64,000 nucleotides of DNA, taken from positions 3,348,001-3,412,000 of the forward strand of contig CBDETS010000007.1 of the NCBI GenBank assembly GCA_965242975.1. Direction: 5' to 3'. This stretch comes from JAPPHA01 sp965242975 (GTDB taxonomy: Bacteria; Pseudomonadota; Alphaproteobacteria; Rhodobacterales; Rhodobacteraceae). Position numbers and translations under genes: made by a program. The notes below the pieces were generated by a model that worked only from the letters and a program-made list of their open reading frames with translations, was not told the DNA's origin and searched no databases. The first letter of the stretch is position 1. The number at the start of each line of letters is the position of its first letter. This document shows, piece by piece, positions 16,512 through 26,120 of the stretch.

Positions 16512-17670
16512 GTCTCGTTTCCTCCTCTGGATTGTCGATTCCGGCTAACGCCGGGTTCACCACGTAGGATTCCGCGGGTGCGGGATCGTACGGCAGGTTG
16601 AAAGGCTTGAAATCTAAGTCATAGCCAAATGCCCGAGGGCCCATGACCGCGAGCGCCGACTCCGTTCGCAGCAACTTCGGCGCGGGCAGACACAGGACTG
16701 CCACGCGAATCCCGTATCTGAGTTCTTCGGTGGAGACCGGTGCGCCGTCCTCGCTGTCCACCACGCAAATGAGATCCGGGACCGTGGCGATTTCCGACCC
16801 GGCTTCGCGGGCCACGATGAATTCATTCTGCAGATCGATGTCGACATCCCGGCCACGGTCTTCTCCGAGCCCCGACACCGTCAGCATTCCGCGCGTGAAT
16901 CCCTTGGTGATGCGTCGCTCAATGTCGACGACCTTCCCCCGCAGGAGGCAACCGCCACGCCCCTCGGTACAAATCGCATCCACCGGGTCTGCTTTCGCAA
17001 ACCGTGACGACAGGACCGCATCGCCCAGCCGCCACGCCAGGCTGATCGAATGGCGGATCCCGTGCGACTTCAGAAACGCACCGGAAATCGGTGCGGTCGA
17101 CATCAGCGCCGAACATCCCATGGCAATCGTCGCAGGCCGCATAAGCCGTTCGAGCATCTCCGGCGACCGCGCATCGGTCACGACCAGAACGTTGCCGTGA
17201 ACGTCGGTCAAGGCCGCGGGAGCCGATTTCTGACCGCCCACGAAGAAGGATGTCATCTGAGTTTCCGGGAATGCACGTCCCATGCCATCGGCATCGACGA
17301 CCGGCAAGCCAAGCTGGGCCGCGGGGAGCATCGGAGCTATTCCATTCGATCCGCCGATCTCATCGGCAACCAGCGCATCGACGCGTGTGCCCGTGACGTT
17401 TTCGATCGCCTCGATCAACCGGATGCCTTCGCGGCCCTCATCGATCTTTTCGATGCTGACCGTCGGCGCCCCGATCCCGCCCAGCGGCAGGACCGTCGCA
17501 TCGTCAGGCAGGTCCTCGGGCAGAACGACCTCGATCTTCAGACCCGCGGACAGGTGCGCCTTCGCCTTTAACTGGCCCAGGTACGAACTGCCTCCGCCAC
17601 CGGTCCCCAGGATCCCGGCCCCGATCGCAATGCGATCAATGTCCGCCGCCGACACGTCCCAGGTCTTCAT
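16498..17670 (-). CDS. DUF917 protein (S-methyl-thiohydantoin desulfurase-like family)
   Basis: A 390-residue protein of the DUF917 family. It opens with the glycine-rich IAIGAGILGTGGGGSSYLG and has DALVADEIGGSNGI, LPVVDADGMGRAFPE and GCSALMSTAPISG, all typical. Some members are described as S-methyl-thiohydantoin desulfurases in thiohydantoin breakdown; most are uncharacterised. Its gene overlaps the hydantoinase-like gene by four bases and the binding-protein gene by 14, so all three are expressed together. A role in opening or processing an imported cyclic amide is inferred, not shown. Confidence 0.85.
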   Translation of the reverse strand: MKTWDVSAADIDRIAIGAGILGTGGGGSSYLGQLKAKAHLSAGLKIEVVLPEDLPDDATVLPLGGIGAPTVSIEKIDEGREGIRLIEAIENVTGTRVDALVADEIGGSNGIAPMLPAAQLGLPVVDADGMGRAFPETQMTSFFVGGQKSAPAALTDVHGNVLVVTDARSPEMLERLMRPATIAMGCSALMSTAPISGAFLKSHGIRHSISLAWRLGDAVLSSRFAKADPVDAICTEGRGGCLLRGKVVDIERRITKGFTRGMLTVSGLGEDRGRDVDIDLQNEFIVAREAGSEIATVPDLICVVDSEDGAPVSTEELRYGIRVAVLCLPAPKLLRTESALAVMGPRAFGYDLDFKPFNLPYDPAPAESYVVNPALAGIDNPEEETRHGTS

Positions 17671-19223
17671 GCCGAAAGGCTCCCCACTGCCTTTGCCGCA
17701 ATCCGAACGGCGTTGCCCGGCAAATAGGCCAGCGGCGTCTCAGTCAGTTCGGCAACTTCAACGCTCGCGGCATCGGCACCCGCCTCGACCGCCCGGTTCT
17801 TGGCGACGGCAGTGACTTCGGCAAGCGCCTCGTCGCGGCCAATTTTCTCCAGCGAAACGACCCTGTCGACTTCCCCGGACACCTGGGCGATCGCCGCACC
17901 AATGGCGTTGGCCGATTCGAAGTGGGGCGGGCGCACGACCTCGCTGCATCCGTCAAGGTCGCCGTTAACGAGGATTGACCCGCCACCGACGAGGATGGCA
18001 GGTACCGGGCCGGGTCCCGGTTTCATACGATCAACGGCGTCCTCAACGCCGGATTTCATACGCCGTAACGCGCGGTCAACGAAGCCCGGCTCAAGACCGG
18101 CGACGGCCGTCCGATTCCCGAGGTGGGCAGATCCCGCGGCAACGGCCACGTCGGTCGCCGTCAGTACGTCGCCGCCGAAGACCCGTGCGCGACCGGTCAG
18201 GCAAAAGCCGACCGAGTCCGGGCCGATCGTGAAGTCCTCCCCATCGGGGCGTATGATGCTCCCGCCGCCAAGCCCGAATGAATGCACATCCGGCACACGA
18301 AAGCTGGTTCTGACGCCGGCGATGTCGGTACCCTGTCCACGTATACGCGGGAATCCACCGATCAGCATGCCAACATCTGTCGTCGTGCCGCCGATATCGA
18401 TCACGACTCGTTCTGTCAGCCCGGTCAGGAACGAAGCTCCCCGCATCGAGTTCGTTGGACCGGAAGATATGGTGAAAATCGGAAACCGCCTGGCGTGACC
18501 CGCCGTCATCAGCGTACCGTCGTTCTGTGTCAGGTACAGCGGGCACGTGAGACCAAGGTCCGAAAACGCCTTGTGATAGGCGTCGACCGTGGACTTGCTC
18601 AACTCCATCAACGCCGCGTTCAGTATCGTCGCGTTTTCACGCTGCAACAGCCCCGTGTGGCCAATCCGATGCGACAAGCTCAGGTCGACGCCGGGAATCT
18701 CCGATTGCACGATCCTGGCCGCATGGATTTCCATCTCATCCTTGACCGGCGCGAACACGGAGTTGATCGCGACCGCAGTGATGCCCTTGCCCGCCCATGA
18801 TCGGCACGTTTTGCGGACCTCCTCGGGGTCCAACGGCACAATCGGGCGACCGTCGAATTCGTAGCCTCCGGCCACGAGCGCGGAGCCTCCGTCAACCATG
18901 TTGCGCAGTTCTTCCGGCCAGTCGATCATCGGCGGCAGCGAACGTGTCGCGGGACCGCACAGCCGCAGGACTCCAACCTTTCGAAGATCACGTCGTTCGA
19001 CCGCCGCGTTCACGAATTGCGTTGTTCCGATCATCACCGCGACGACATGTTCAGGTTCGACTTCCACTTCGGCCAAGACGGCGCGGACCGAGGCCACGAT
19101 CCCGCCCGTAACATCTGCCGTGGTCAACCGTTTGGTCGTCGCCAGTACCGTGCTTCCGTCAAGCGCGGCCGCGTCAGTGTTCGTGCCGCCAACGTCCACA
19201 CCTATCCGAATTGCCCGGGTCAA
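17667..19223 (-). CDS. Hydantoinase/oxoprolinase family protein (HyuA-like, short form)
   Basis: A 518-residue protein with the HyuA N-terminal motif IGVDVGGTNTDAAALDG, then MIGTTQFVNAAVERRDL, QNDGTLMTAGHARRFP and the second phosphate loop VVIDIGGTTTDVGML, indicating an actin-like ATP-dependent amidohydrolase of the hydantoinase/5-oxoprolinase group. It is shorter than stand-alone N-methylhydantoinase A (about 680) and no HyuB partner is visible; short forms like this accompany DUF917. The start is TTG at 19223, overlapping the Lrp stop (TTGA). Ring opening of a hydantoin- or lactam-like substrate is inferred. Confidence 0.88.
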   Translation of the reverse strand: MTRAIRIGVDVGGTNTDAAALDGSTVLATTKRLTTADVTGGIVASVRAVLAEVEVEPEHVVAVMIGTTQFVNAAVERRDLRKVGVLRLCGPATRSLPPMIDWPEELRNMVDGGSALVAGGYEFDGRPIVPLDPEEVRKTCRSWAGKGITAVAINSVFAPVKDEMEIHAARIVQSEIPGVDLSLSHRIGHTGLLQRENATILNAALMELSKSTVDAYHKAFSDLGLTCPLYLTQNDGTLMTAGHARRFPIFTISSGPTNSMRGASFLTGLTERVVIDIGGTTTDVGMLIGGFPRIRGQGTDIAGVRTSFRVPDVHSFGLGGGSIIRPDGEDFTIGPDSVGFCLTGRARVFGGDVLTATDVAVAAGSAHLGNRTAVAGLEPGFVDRALRRMKSGVEDAVDRMKPGPGPVPAILVGGGSILVNGDLDGCSEVVRPPHFESANAIGAAIAQVSGEVDRVVSLEKIGRDEALAEVTAVAKNRAVEAGADAASVEVAELTETPLAYLPGNAVRIAAKAVGSLSA

Positions 19224-19720
19224 TTCGCGGCCCGATGTCCGCGGGGGTCGCGGCTGAGTGCCGTGGTGCGTGTGTTGAACACTTTGTACAATCGCATGAT
19301 CAGGCTGATGTTGATCCGCCGAACCCCGTCGGACTTGGCGATGTGCTCTTCCGCGAAGTCCAGCAATTCGGCGTTGGTTTTCGCGAAGATCGACGCGTTG
19401 AGACTGTATTCACCGGTCGTTGCAGCCAGGTAACCGACTTGGTCGAACTCCGCGAGCGTAGCTGCGACCTGGTCGATCTTGCCGGGTTCTACATCGATCA
19501 GCATTTCCGCGTGTACGCCCGGTTCGGCGATGACCGGGTCGGGTATCGCGCCGATAACAATTTGCCGGGACTGCAGCAGTGCCGAAATGCGGTTGCGGAT
19601 CGTCCTCTCGGAAACCTTGCCGATTCGCTGGGCGATTTCCGAAGCGGAAGCACGTCCATCTACCGTGAGATGCTCGATTATTTCGCGATCCAGATCGTCA
19701 ATCTGCTGGCTCACAGGCAC
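19220..19720 (-). CDS. Lrp/AsnC-family transcriptional regulator
   Basis: A 166-residue regulator with an N-terminal helix-turn-helix (LDREIIEHLTVDGRASASEI, then RIGKVSERTIRNRISALL) and a C-terminal ligand-binding RAM-like domain (AEMLIDVEPGKIDQVAATL; YLAATTGEYSL). The start is GTG at 19720, preceded by AAAAGGA. As first gene of the operon it probably senses an amino-acid-like ligand and controls the hydantoinase, DUF917 and ABC genes that follow without gaps. Its own promoter must lie in the 533 bases upstream. Confidence 0.9.
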   Translation of the reverse strand: MPVSQQIDDLDREIIEHLTVDGRASASEIAQRIGKVSERTIRNRISALLQSRQIVIGAIPDPVIAEPGVHAEMLIDVEPGKIDQVAATLAEFDQVGYLAATTGEYSLNASIFAKTNAELLDFAEEHIAKSDGVRRINISLIMRLYKVFNTRTTALSRDPRGHRAAN

Positions 19721-20253
19721 ATCCTTTTGCGATTCGTTCTAAATGTGTTGCCGATTCGGATCAATGGCGGGAAGAATTTTCCGTTTCGGAAACACATTGG
19801 CGTGCATGCCGACGGCACGGCATGGCTGCAGCCCGGCCTCGGGATGAACCCGCGCGGATTGCTGACACCGCCACATGTTCCGCGTGACCGTCGATCGGAC
19901 CCGGGCGCAGGTGGCGACGAACTGTGCTCCTCCGGCCGACATTGAAGATCTTCTCGGTCAATTCTTGGCGGAACGATGACGATCCAGGTCAGCCAGGTTT
20001 CGCGCGGGTTGATGGCCGCCGCCGCAACATTCGACCTTCGGGCCGTACCGGGGTGATTCCTGGAGTTGGCCTGGAGCCTGGGTATGTTCGCCGCGGGCTG
20101 ACGCCACGAAAACGGAATTCCGGGTCGGGCCGGTGCTGCACACGAAGACGATCCGTGTTCTGCGGAAGATCGCGCAAAGCGAACCGAACAGACTAAAACT
20201 GGTTATGGCAACAACCACGAATTCCCTGGCTCCCGCGCTCAAGATTACGTGGA
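19721..20253. other. Upstream region of the Lrp operon
   Basis: Noncoding as far as I can see. It must contain the promoter of the eight-gene operon and any terminator of the kinase gene, but no clear operator, hairpin with T-tract or small gene was found. Confidence 0.45.
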
Positions 20254-21654
20254 TCAACCTGCCTGGTTCCGATGATCGCGTCCGGTTCTCAGGCGTCGTT
20301 CAGCCACGGTTTTCCAGCGGTCCGCGTACTCGGCCAATCGCATGTTTTCCCGCGGCGGGCGCCGACTTGATTGAGTACGCGTTCGCCGGAGTCCCGCAAG
20401 AACGGCTGCGCCGGCCGATGTCCCGGTTGAACTCATCGATGATGGCACCACGAAGCGCCCGCGAGCCTCGAGCATCTCCAGAAATTCCGAATTCCGCGTA
20501 AAGGGTCCTTCCACGTACACTTGGCCTTGCGCGCCGATGATTGACAGGCAGGTCTCCGTCATCAGGGCCAGATACCATGACAGGGCCAGAGCACGCTCAC
20601 CATCAGACCCGGGCTCCTCACTCCAGTCATGGGACTGGCCAGGGAAAGGGCCCGATGTGGGTTCTACAGACGGCAGCAGCATTATGCCTCGCTCAAGCAC
20701 CTGCCGGCGGTCGGCTTCCGTCGGGGTTGCCAGCCCTTGGGAGCGGATAATCTCGTATTCACGCCCACCCATGAAACGCGCGGACGGCACCGGTTCGCCG
20801 AAGGCATTGACATTGATCAGCGTGTCACGTTCCGGGTCGAGCACGACGTCTCTGCCGCCAAGCGCCATGCAGATGACCCATGTCCCCGTTGAGACCACGA
20901 CAAATGGGTAATCCGACCCGAGGAGATGAGGCAGCAGGGACGCATTGGAATCATGTATTCCGCAGAGCACCGGTGTTTCCGGGGCGAGCCCTGTTTCCGC
21001 GGAGATGTTCGGCAGGATCGGTCCAAGAACCTCGGCCGGTTTTCGGGTCGGCGCAATCTTGTCCGAAATGCCAAGCTTGCCGACAAGAGAGGAGAAACGA
21101 CCCGCACGCGGTTTCCAGAGATCCGTGTGACTTCCCAGCGACGTGACGTCGGTCGCCATGACACCGGTGAGGCGGAATCCCCAGTACTGCGGATAGGTCA
21201 GGATCCTGTTCGCCCGGCTCCTGAGCTCGGGATGGGACTCAAACTGCCAGTGGAGCTGGGCACCAATGTTCAGACCCATGTTCAGGCGCGGAGAACCAGT
21301 TTCGGAAAACGGCGGCCGTATCGCGTCATAGGCATCAGAGACTTCATCCGGACCCGTGTGTTCATAATCGAGGATCGGCGCAGCAAGTCCTCCGACTGCA
21401 TCGATCAGCGCGACGCAAGCCCCGTGCGTCGTGACGGAAATCGTTTCGACTCCATATTCGGAATGCAGATCACGCAGACCCGAAATCACGAACTTCCAGA
21501 GTCCGTCCACGTCAAAGTGTGGCCAGGGCGGGCCGGGCAAACTCCTGTTGGGTCGAGTGAGAACGGCGATTTCGGTCAGATCGGCCAGATTGACCAACGC
21601 CAGCTTTGCGTTGGTCTTGCCTATGTCGATGACAGCAACGCGACTGGTTGTCAT
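20254..21654 (-). CDS. FGGY-family carbohydrate kinase, probable L-rhamnulose kinase
   Basis: A 466-residue FGGY kinase. The first ATP-binding strand reads VAVIDIGKTNAKLALVNL, followed by VTTHGACVALID, GIHDSNASLLPHL and VVSTGTWVICMA, the usual FGGY order. It phosphorylates a ketose or pentulose in the cytoplasm. L-rhamnose isomerase is encoded divergently about 1.3 kb away, so L-rhamnulose is the likeliest substrate; L-fuculose and others are possible. No strong ribosome site is seen before the ATG at 21654. No rhamnulose-1-phosphate aldolase or transporter gene is nearby. Confidence 0.82.
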   Translation of the reverse strand: MTTSRVAVIDIGKTNAKLALVNLADLTEIAVLTRPNRSLPGPPWPHFDVDGLWKFVISGLRDLHSEYGVETISVTTHGACVALIDAVGGLAAPILDYEHTGPDEVSDAYDAIRPPFSETGSPRLNMGLNIGAQLHWQFESHPELRSRANRILTYPQYWGFRLTGVMATDVTSLGSHTDLWKPRAGRFSSLVGKLGISDKIAPTRKPAEVLGPILPNISAETGLAPETPVLCGIHDSNASLLPHLLGSDYPFVVVSTGTWVICMALGGRDVVLDPERDTLINVNAFGEPVPSARFMGGREYEIIRSQGLATPTEADRRQVLERGIMLLPSVEPTSGPFPGQSHDWSEEPGSDGERALALSWYLALMTETCLSIIGAQGQVYVEGPFTRNSEFLEMLEARGRFVVPSSMSSTGTSAGAAVLAGLRRTRTQSSRRPPRENMRLAEYADRWKTVAERRLRTGRDHRNQAG

Positions 21655-22630
21655 GGCAGGAAAATGACGGTCCCGAGTTCCGTCTCAACGTGCTTGTTGT
21701 CAAATCGTCTCTTCATGATGGCGATCACCTACGTCCACTGCCCTTGTACTACGGGATTCCCCGGCATTTCGTCTACGGTGTGCAGGTTGTCGCTCCTCTG
21801 AATTCCAGATGAAGTGCTGATACAGAGATCTGGTTGACCCGAATGATTCGACACTCCGGTCTCCATCAAGGCCCGAGCAAATCCCGGTCGGCCTTGATCA
21901 AGCGCTTGCGGCAATTCGCCTCGCGGCCCGACGGCACGGTCGTTTTGAAGCGTATCGGTGTATCCGGACACCTCCCGATGTTGGCCCCGCGAATGGTCCG
22001 GCCAGCAACACGATCCGAACCGAACATGAAACCACGACCATACCAGCCGGGGCGGCAGTTCCGCCAAACCAGAGGGCCAATTCAGACTGGCCACCACCGC
22101 GTCCGGTATCGAAAGTGAGTCGGCAAAGATCTCGAACTGCCGTTTCGACGTCAGGCATTCCATCCGGAATGTCTTCATTTCCGCCATCTACTGTTTTCGA
22201 TCCGCCGTCCTCGTCCTCGTGCAAGGCCGTTCGGCCAAATTCCCGGGGGTTGTTATGACCAGTGCCTCGCTCTGATGTTGGCCTACAGGCAGAATCGCGG
22301 GACTCTTGGTGGATTTGATTCCTCGGAACTTCCACGAACGCAGCGTATCTTTTGCCGAACGTACGGCATTGTGATGTCACTCCGCATCGTTGCTTCGGAC
22401 CCTCCGGCAGGGTTGCACAGCGCGGCAACAGCTGCGACGGCAAATCCAGATGCTTCAACGAGTCGGAAACGTTACACCATCGTCGAAAACCCGGTTCCGG
22501 CAGGCGAATGACCGGTTTCCGAGGTGGCAGGACGTCGGCAAGAGTCTTCGAAACGGGCACTCTGACCGAGGAGGATGACGATATCCCCTGGGTCAGGTGC
22601 TCGGGAAGCGATGTCGGCTCAAAGGAAACG

Positions 22631-22670
22631 GGTGGTTTCCCGAGTCGGCAGGTGGTTTCCCGAGTCGGCA
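22631..22670. repeat. Perfect tandem duplication of 20 bases
   Basis: The 20-base unit at 22631-22650 (GGTGGTTTCC followed by CGAGTCGGCA) is repeated exactly at 22651-22670. Confidence 0.9.
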
Positions 22671-22791
22671 TATGAATCAGTTGCAGGTTCCTTGTCGCTT
22701 GACGGCGGTGTCCGGTTCGAAGGCGAATTGCCTGGTCATCGCTCACGTTGCATCTGTAATCCGAGTCCGCGCGCGCGCAATGCGTCGATAA

Positions 22792-22812
22792 ACACACGCT
22801 TGCAGCGTGTGT
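22792..22812. repeat. 9-base inverted repeat upstream of rhaA
   Basis: ACACACGCT-TGC-AGCGTGTGT is a perfect 9-base stem with a 3-base loop, immediately followed by the overlapping palindrome GTGTGCCACAC. It lies about 130 bases before the rhaA start and could be an operator or a hairpin in the leader. Confidence 0.5.
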
Positions 22813-22943
22813 GCCACACGGGCACTATGTTTCCGAACTACCTGATCTTGCCCGGCGTTGGTTTGCCGGCGCCTGACCGCGAGTTCATGCTTCTGCGCAC
22901 GCGACTTGATCGTCAGTGTGCAGCGTGTTGCTGGGAACGAACA

Positions 22944-24185
22944 ATGACAGGCTACGACAGCGCCAAATCAGTTTTCGCTGAATGGGGAGTTGACGCCGAA
23001 TCCGCCATCGCACGTCTGCAGACAATAGCGATCTCGGTCCATTGTTGGCAGGGTGACGACATTTCCGGTTTCGAACAAAGGACTGGTGCGTCCAGTGGCG
23101 GAATCCTGGCAACGGGCAACCATCCCGGCCGAGCACGGACTCCTGACGAATTGCGCGCGGACCTTGACTTTGCGTATTCGATGATTCCGGGGAAACACCG
23201 GCTGAGTCTCCACGCCATGTACTTGGACACCGACAAGTCTCCGGACAGGGACGAGATCGAATACCTGCATTTCGAATCCTGGGTGGACTGGGCAAAGGCA
23301 CAGGGTATCGGACTGGATTTCAACCCGACGTTCTTTGCGCATGCCAAGGCCGACGACAACCTGACACTTTCACATCCCGACAAGGGCATCCGCGAATTCT
23401 GGATCGAGCATGGGCGCCGGACTCGCGAAATCGCCGCCAGGATAGGTGCTGAGCTTGGCTCGCCAACCGTGAACAATATCTGGGTTCCGGACGGTTTCAA
23501 GGATACGCCTGTCGATCGCATGGCGGCACGAACCCGGCTTGAAGCCTCGCTTGACGAGATGCTCGAAGAAGGACAGGACAAGCGCCACTTGCTCGATGCG
23601 GTGGAGTCGAAACTGTTCGGAATCGGCGTCGAGGCCTGCACGATCGGAAGTCACGAATTCTACCTGGGATATGCAATCCGCAAGGGCATAATGCTGTGTC
23701 TTGACACGGGGCATTTTCATCAGACCGAAGATGTCGCGGACAAGCTGAGCGCTGTATCACTTTCGCTGGACGGAATCCTGCTTCATGTGTCGCGCCCAAT
23801 GCGCTGGGACAGCGATCACGTGGTCCTCTTGAACGATGATGTCATTGCACTGGCGCGGGAGTTGGTCGTCGCCGATCTGCTGGACCGCACGCACATCGGA
23901 CTCGATTTCTTTGATGCAACCATCAGCCGCACGGCTGCCTGGGTGCTTGGCACACGCAATATGCAAAAGGCCCTTCTGCGCGCATTGCTCTTGCCAATCG
24001 AGGAACTCAGGACAACGGAAACCGCACTCGACTACACAACACGCCTGATGTTGACAGAAGAGTTGAAGGACCTGCCCTACGGCGCGGTATGGTCCGAGTT
24101 TTGCGAAAGGATGGATGTCCGGTCAGGAAAGGAACTCATAGGTGAACTCAGCCGATATCAGACCTCGGTAGAATGTCGCGGATAG
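22944..24185 (+). CDS. rhaA: L-rhamnose isomerase
   Basis: A 413-residue enzyme closely following RhaA landmarks: SVHCWQGDDISGFEQ, RADLDFAYSMIPGKHRLSLH, GLDFNPTFFAHAKA, DAVESKLFGIGVEA, SHEFYLGYA, CLDTGHFHQTE, HVSRPMRWDSDHVVLL and IGLDFFDATISRTAAW. These include the His/Asp metal ligands of the (beta/alpha)8 barrel. It converts L-rhamnose to L-rhamnulose. The ATG at 22944 gives the family length (E. coli 419); an open frame continues upstream but is unrelated. The divergent FGGY kinase is the probable next step. Confidence 0.95.
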   Translation: MTGYDSAKSVFAEWGVDAESAIARLQTIAISVHCWQGDDISGFEQRTGASSGGILATGNHPGRARTPDELRADLDFAYSMIPGKHRLSLHAMYLDTDKSPDRDEIEYLHFESWVDWAKAQGIGLDFNPTFFAHAKADDNLTLSHPDKGIREFWIEHGRRTREIAARIGAELGSPTVNNIWVPDGFKDTPVDRMAARTRLEASLDEMLEEGQDKRHLLDAVESKLFGIGVEACTIGSHEFYLGYAIRKGIMLCLDTGHFHQTEDVADKLSAVSLSLDGILLHVSRPMRWDSDHVVLLNDDVIALARELVVADLLDRTHIGLDFFDATISRTAAWVLGTRNMQKALLRALLLPIEELRTTETALDYTTRLMLTEELKDLPYGAVWSEFCERMDVRSGKELIGELSRYQTSVECRG

Positions 24186-24188
24186 CGT

Positions 24189-24212
24189 TCGGTTCGAGCC
24201 TACCTGAACCGA
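24189..24212 (+). terminator. Hairpin just after rhaA
   Basis: TCGGTTC-N10-GAACCGA is a 7-base inverted repeat three bases past the rhaA stop. No T-tract follows, so termination is only suggested. Confidence 0.35.
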
Positions 24213-24342
24213 TGGAAGGCAGAATCCGACCTGGAGTCATCAGGTCATATTCCTGCATTGAAATGCCGGCACTCGGGTAAGTCGCGGGGGTTGCCTGTTC
24301 GCCCGGTTGCATGCACTCCATGAACTACGCGGTTCCCCATGA

Positions 24343-24561
24343 TCAAGTTTCCTCGACCAGTTCTCTTTCCGGTCGCGGCCGGTTCGGCGCCAGGAAGGAA
24401 AGAGCTTCGGTTCGGGATACGCAAACCGGAACAATCTCGCCGTGGTTCGTCGCTTCGAAGGTCCACCGGGCCTGATCGGCCGCAACGCAGGTCGCCAATC
24501 CGGCAACCCCGCCGGAGAGTTTTCGGACAACTGCAAACGTGGTGCGATGGTTTTGTTTCAT
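24343..24561 (-). CDS. Possible small hypothetical protein, 72 residues
   Basis: An ATG-started frame encoding 72 residues beginning MKQNHRTTFAVVRKLSGG and ending in RPERELVEET. It is not opposite any gene, its amino-acid composition is balanced and its codons look typical of the window, but I recognise no family and no clear ribosome site. It may equally be chance. Confidence 0.25.
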   Translation of the reverse strand: MKQNHRTTFAVVRKLSGGVAGLATCVAADQARWTFEATNHGEIVPVCVSRTEALSFLAPNRPRPERELVEET

Positions 24562-25288
24562 CGACTGAGGACTTTCTTCCGATCCTTCCGAAGCGGGCAG
24601 AGCCTGATGTCATTCCGGGGTTTTGCGAATTCGTTTTTTTTCGTCGTAATTTTCCGCCCCCTGGCTTTCCGACGTGGGTCCATCCCGGAGCCCTTCGCAC
24701 GGCCCGGTGCAGCGTGGGACTTCGACGAGAGTTCCCACCAGCAACTGAGTCACCCTGCACTGGTTCAAGCCAGCCCCTGTGGCAGTTGGCGCCGAGTGGC
24801 GGAAAGGATGTACGAGGCGACGCCGGGAATGCATGTCCCGGGGAAGGTCCCCCCAACCAGAGCGATGGCAGATGCGTAGCGGAAGCATCCTCGCCTGGAA
24901 CGCATTGTCGTGTCGGCGGTCGTGTTGGGCGGCTTTCACGCTGCCGTTGGAGTCACCTTTCGTCGCCTACGGCAGACACGGTCCTGAATGATTCTCCGTG
25001 GGGGCCGGGCTCCCCACGTTTGCGGACAACACCGGCAAGTTCAAGACGTGCGAAGTCTGCCCGCATCCATGGAGTCTCGCACGGCGAGGACGCCGCCGAA
25101 AGGAAGACCTCGCTCAGCCGCAGTACGGCCAAGCCAATCTCCGGACATGGGCGACCCCGAGCGGATTCACAAGTTCGTGTGTTTCATCAGGAATCCACGA
25201 ATCCCGAACCGGGGTCGGTTGTTGATCGTATCGAACTGAATTAGAATCTCCGCGTGTATTCAACGAAAATCCCTGCACAGGTGACAAC

Positions 25289-25939
25289 ATGATGCCAACA
25301 CGACTGATGTCGATTGTGAGCGTGGCCGGCGCAACTGCCCTGTCAGCCTGCAATCCGTCAACCGGGGAAGGCCCGGACAATGCCGTAACAGGCGCACTCA
25401 TCGGAGCCGGCATCGGCGCGGTCGCGGGCGAGGTATTCGGCGACGACAGCGACGATGCCTTTCAGGGCGCCGTTGCGGGAGCTGTACTTGGAGGTGCGCT
25501 CGGTCTCACGCTGGATCACCAGGAAGACGAGATCCGCCGGGCGCTGGGAGGCCGGGGCGTGGAGGTCGAAAACACAGGGGCCGAGCTGGTCGTGACCATA
25601 CCCGAATCCGTCACATTCGACTCGGGCAGTTCCGAAATCAGGATCGCTGCCCTGCCCGACATCTACGCCGTGGCCGACAGTCTTGCACGTTATCCTCGTT
25701 CGGACGTCGAGGTCGTGGGTCATACCGACGACGTCGAAAGCGACGACTACAACATGGATCTGTCGCGAAGCCGCGCCCTCGCCGTCGCCGAAGTGTTGAT
25801 CGATGAAGGAATTTCGCCGCGTCGTATTGTCGCGTATGGAAAAGGCGCCACGGCACCGGTCGCGTCGAATTTCACCGCGAGCGGGCGCGCAAAGAACCGG
25901 CGGGTGGAGATCATTATCCGTCCGGTTGCGCCAGCTTAG
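25289..25939 (+). CDS. OmpA-family outer-membrane lipoprotein
   Basis: A 216-residue lipoprotein. A signal peptide ends in the lipobox LSAC (Cys21, or Cys20 if the second ATG is used). Residues about 34-95 are glycine/alanine-rich with a glycine-zipper look (ALIGAGIGAVAGEVFG, GAVLGGALGLTL). Residues about 103-212 form an OmpA/MotB peptidoglycan-binding domain with GHTDDVESDDYNMDLSRSRA and GRAKNRRVEI, including the Asp and Arg that bind diaminopimelate. It should anchor the outer membrane to the wall. It appears to be a single-gene unit. Confidence 0.92.
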   Translation: MMPTRLMSIVSVAGATALSACNPSTGEGPDNAVTGALIGAGIGAVAGEVFGDDSDDAFQGAVAGAVLGGALGLTLDHQEDEIRRALGGRGVEVENTGAELVVTIPESVTFDSGSSEIRIAALPDIYAVADSLARYPRSDVEVVGHTDDVESDDYNMDLSRSRALAVAEVLIDEGISPRRIVAYGKGATAPVASNFTASGRAKNRRVEIIIRPVAPA

Positions 25940-26120
25940 ACCGCAATGGACATGGAAAAAAAGCGATTATAGAATCTTCCGTGCCGCTCTTCTCTCGTTG
26001 CTACCCACCCAAACGCAAATGTGTTTTTCGGGATCGAAAACACCGCAAAGTGATCGTTGTTGCTTTATCCTGAGCTTGGGTGCTCGGTTCAACACTCCCA
26101 GGATCGAAAAAAATGAACAT

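Larger units (their letters stand above)
21655..22943. other. Long noncoding region between kinase and rhaA
   Basis: About 1.3 kb between divergent genes. Open frames on both strands look random, with odd composition and no family features. It contains a perfect 20-base tandem repeat and a 9-base inverted repeat (listed separately). A lost regulator or transport gene would fit but cannot be recognised. Confidence 0.45.
24186..25288. other. Mostly noncoding region between rhaA and the OmpA-like gene
   Basis: About 1.1 kb with no recognisable gene apart from a weak 72-codon candidate on the minus strand. A GC hairpin (CGTGGGG-N8-CCCCACG) lies at about 24999-25020. Function unknown. Confidence 0.4.

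Noticed and set aside
21898..22797. 299-codon minus-strand frame in the rhamnose intergenic region
   Set aside because: Erratic composition rich in Arg, Ser, Pro and Cys; includes the tandem repeat; no recognisable domain.
24710..24860. GC-rich stretch resembling structured RNA or a group II intron end
   Set aside because: No GUGYG start, domain V or reverse transcriptase could be found.
24245..25244. Long frames on both strands downstream of rhaA
   Set aside because: Mutually overlapping, no domains, no ribosome sites; only the 72-codon candidate is kept at low confidence.
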